Position numbers and translations under genes: made by a program
NCBI GenBank assembly: GCA_947178685.1
Contig: CAMWZE010000052.1
Coordinates: forward strand, 1 to 8,397
Length of the DNA stretch: 8,397 nucleotides
Direction of reading: 5' to 3'
Origin: an uncultured Porphyromonadaceae bacterium
GTDB lineage: Bacteria; Bacteroidota; Bacteroidia; Bacteroidales; Muribaculaceae
Part shown: positions 7,608-8,397 of the stretch, one piece after another
How positions within the stretch are numbered: the stretch's first letter is position 1
Layout: each line of letters begins with the position of its first letter
The notes under the pieces: model-generated
The model's database searches: none
What the model saw: the letters and a program-made list of their open reading frames with translations, nothing else
Told to the model about the DNA's origin: nothing

Positions 7608-7628
7608 CGCAAATTTTGTAAATTTGCG
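7608..7628 (+). promoter_or_regulatory. Palindrome overlapping a -7-like box
   Basis: CGCAAATTT (7608-7616) and AAATTTGCG (7620-7628) are a perfect 9-bp inverted repeat around TGT. The right arm contains TAAATTTG (7619-7626), an exact TAnnTTTG match. No good -33 element is seen. It could be a repressor operator laid over a promoter, or simply an AT-rich symmetric promoter sequence. Any transcript would cross the non-coding stretch toward 7880. Confidence 0.4.
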
Positions 7629-7735
7629 TCATGAAATGATACCATGTGCCGATTAATCGGGAAATTAATCCATAATATAAAAATAATATCGTGATATACA
7701 GCGAATTGCGATTTTGTATTCATCCGTGATAACAA

Positions 7736-7770
7736 TGTATTCAATACTGCCAGTGTACAATTGTGGCAGT
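7736..7770 (+). promoter_or_regulatory. Candidate operator upstream of the lipoprotein operon
   Basis: ACTGCCA (7746-7752) and TGGCAGT (7764-7770) form a perfect 7-bp inverted repeat with an 11-nt spacer. Read as direct elements, ATACTGCCA is followed by TGTACAATTGTGGCA (7754-7768), which parallels TATACTGTTGCCA and TATACATTGTTGGCA upstream of the GH125 gene. The second element ends 33 bp before the -7 box at 7802, against 32 bp at the GH125 promoter. Control by the same regulator is inferred. Confidence 0.42.
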
Positions 7771-7801
7771 GTAGGATTACATTTTTCCTTGAAACAAGCA
7801 C

Positions 7802-7809
7802 TAACTTTG
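7802..7809 (+). promoter_or_regulatory. -7 box (TAACTTTG) for the lipoprotein operon
   Basis: TAACTTTG is an exact TAnnTTTG match, identical to the box at 4773-4780, and is also followed closely by GCAG. No TTTG lies at the expected -33 position. The start of transcription would be near 7815, leaving a leader of roughly 240 nt before the lipoprotein ATG at 8053. Confidence 0.5.
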
Positions 7810-7883
7810 CAGTGCAAATCAGCAAGAGATGCTGAGATGGCACGAATAAAAGTTATTAGGTTAGTTTTAAGTTTTAAGGTAAA

Positions 7884-8033
7884 ATGGAATTTTTTAAGTT
7901 GGCTACAGAGGTAAGTCATCTTAAGGTAAAAAAGATTGTTTTCCACGGTTCACAAATCAAACTTCCTGTCGACATCCACGACATCCACAGGGTAGATAAA
8001 TGTAAAAATTTAGAGAAACTCGAAATTCATTAA
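7884..8033 (+). CDS. Possible small ORF of 49 residues, unknown function
   Basis: An ATG at 7884 opens 49 codons to a TAA at 8031-8033, ending 19 bp before the lipoprotein start. AAGG at 7876-7879 sits 4 nt upstream and could act as a ribosome binding site. The product begins MEFFKLATEV, is rich in Lys and His, has no signal peptide or membrane segment, and ends CKNLEKLEIH, which faintly recalls one leucine-rich-repeat unit. A 9-bp tandem repeat (GACATCCAC twice, 7971-7988) encodes the DIH-DIH pair. It may be a genuine small protein, a leader peptide, a gene remnant or a chance frame in an untranslated leader; I do not recognise it. Confidence 0.3.
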   Translation: MEFFKLATEVSHLKVKKIVFHGSQIKLPVDIHDIHRVDKCKNLEKLEIH

Positions 8034-8052
8034 CTAATCAAACATAATACTT

Positions 8053-8397
8053 ATGCGTATTGCAAAACTAATCAATCGAATCGGCCTGGCAGCCATCGTA
8101 GGTCTGCTCACGCTCTTCGCTTCGGGATGTTCCGACAAGGAGGAGGCCATGAAAGACGTGATAACAGGGCAGGGCACTCTGACCGGCGTCGTCACTGACG
8201 AGTTTCAGCAGCCTCTTGCCGACGTCACCGTAACCGATAAATCATCGGCTAAGTCAACCACTACCTCCGGCGACGGTAGCTTCTCATTGAACGATATCGC
8301 TCTTCACAGCGAGGGCCAGATCGTAACTTTCGAGAAGACAGGCTATGAAATGACTGCGATTACTCTCGTGCCTTCAAAATTTGCGAAGGGTGTGGCC
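8053..8397 (+). CDS. Surface-type lipoprotein with a carboxypeptidase-regulatory-like domain (3' partial)
   Basis: The ATG at 8053 begins a frame that stays open to the window edge (115 codons). Residues 1-25 form a lipoprotein signal peptide ending FASG before C26, the lipid-attachment cysteine. The next residues SDKEE resemble the acidic lipoprotein export signal of Bacteroidota that directs lipoproteins to the outer face of the outer membrane. Residues about 40-100 (GTLTGVVTDEFQQPLADVTV, then TTTSGDGSFSL, then FEKTGYE) have the pattern of a CarboxypepD_reg-like beta-sandwich, a domain common in TonB-dependent receptors and surface proteins for glycan capture. The remainder of the protein and its function lie beyond the window. 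Its promoter region resembles that of the GH125 operon, so it may serve the same glycan pathway. Confidence 0.85.
   Translation, partial: MRIAKLINRIGLAAIVGLLTLFASGCSDKEEAMKDVITGQGTLTGVVTDEFQQPLADVTVTDKSSAKSTTTSGDGSFSLNDIALHSEGQIVTFEKTGYEMTAITLVPSKFAKGVA

Larger units (their letters stand above)
7534..7883. other. AT-rich intergenic region rich in palindromes, no convincing gene
   Basis: This 350-bp stretch has no open frame with protein-like composition. It holds several dyads besides those listed separately: CCGATTAATCGG, a perfect 12-bp palindrome at 7649-7660, and ATATCGTGATAT at 7686-7697. With the palindrome at 7608-7628 and the inverted repeat at 7746-7770 this makes four dyads in about 165 bp. 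The pattern suits a control region for the downstream lipoprotein operon. No tRNA, rRNA or CRISPR structure was seen. Confidence 0.5.

Noticed and set aside
6814..7632. Long reverse-strand open frame over the kinase gene (272 codons)
   Set aside because: It lies opposite a clear ROK kinase, crosses the terminator, and shows no recognisable domain; it is a by-product of codon bias on the + strand.
7714..7914. Forward frame of 66 codons in the spacer
   Set aside because: It spans the operator-like inverted repeat and the TAACTTTG box, and the translation resembles no protein I know.

Overview
The window looks like a Bacteroidota chromosome, most likely order Bacteroidales (a gut Bacteroides or Muribaculaceae-type organism). 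The reasons are a hybrid two-component system (HTCS) that fuses sensor kinase, receiver and AraC domains in one polypeptide, -7 boxes of the Bacteroidota form TAnnTTTG, few recognisable Shine-Dalgarno sites, and a lipoprotein with an acidic SDKEE stretch right after its lipid-anchored cysteine. The genus cannot be fixed from sequence reading alone.

Layout, all genes on the + strand: (i) 2-307, the last ~100 residues of a glycoside hydrolase, best read as a GH78-type alpha-L-rhamnosidase; (ii) 308-500, a spacer with a -7 box, an 11-bp stem-loop and a tandem 18-bp repeat; (iii) 501-4616, an HTCS regulator of 1371 residues; (iv) 4617-4847, a spacer with a bulged hairpin, a candidate two-part operator and a TAACTTTG -7 box; (v) 4848-6308, a secreted GH125 exo-alpha-mannosidase; (vi) 6367-7479, a ROK-family sugar kinase closed by a strong intrinsic terminator at 7502-7533; (vii) 7534-8052, about 520 bp of AT-rich, palindrome-rich DNA with two -7 boxes and one possible 49-residue ORF; (viii) 8053-8397, the start of a surface-type lipoprotein that runs off the window.

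How the parts may work together: the HTCS would sense an oligosaccharide in the periplasm through its beta-propellers and use its AraC domain to switch on nearby genes. The GH125 enzyme would clip alpha-mannose in the periplasm, and the ROK kinase would phosphorylate a released hexose in the cytoplasm. This resembles a small polysaccharide utilisation locus for an alpha-mannose-containing glycan, although no SusC/SusD pair lies in the window. The most useful new observation is that the GH125 promoter and the promoter before the lipoprotein share a similar split motif (TACTG..CCA followed by TACA.TTG.TGGCA) at nearly the same distance (32 and 33 bp) from an identical TAACTTTG box. This suggests one regulator, plausibly the adjacent HTCS, controls both. 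No clearly novel system was found.
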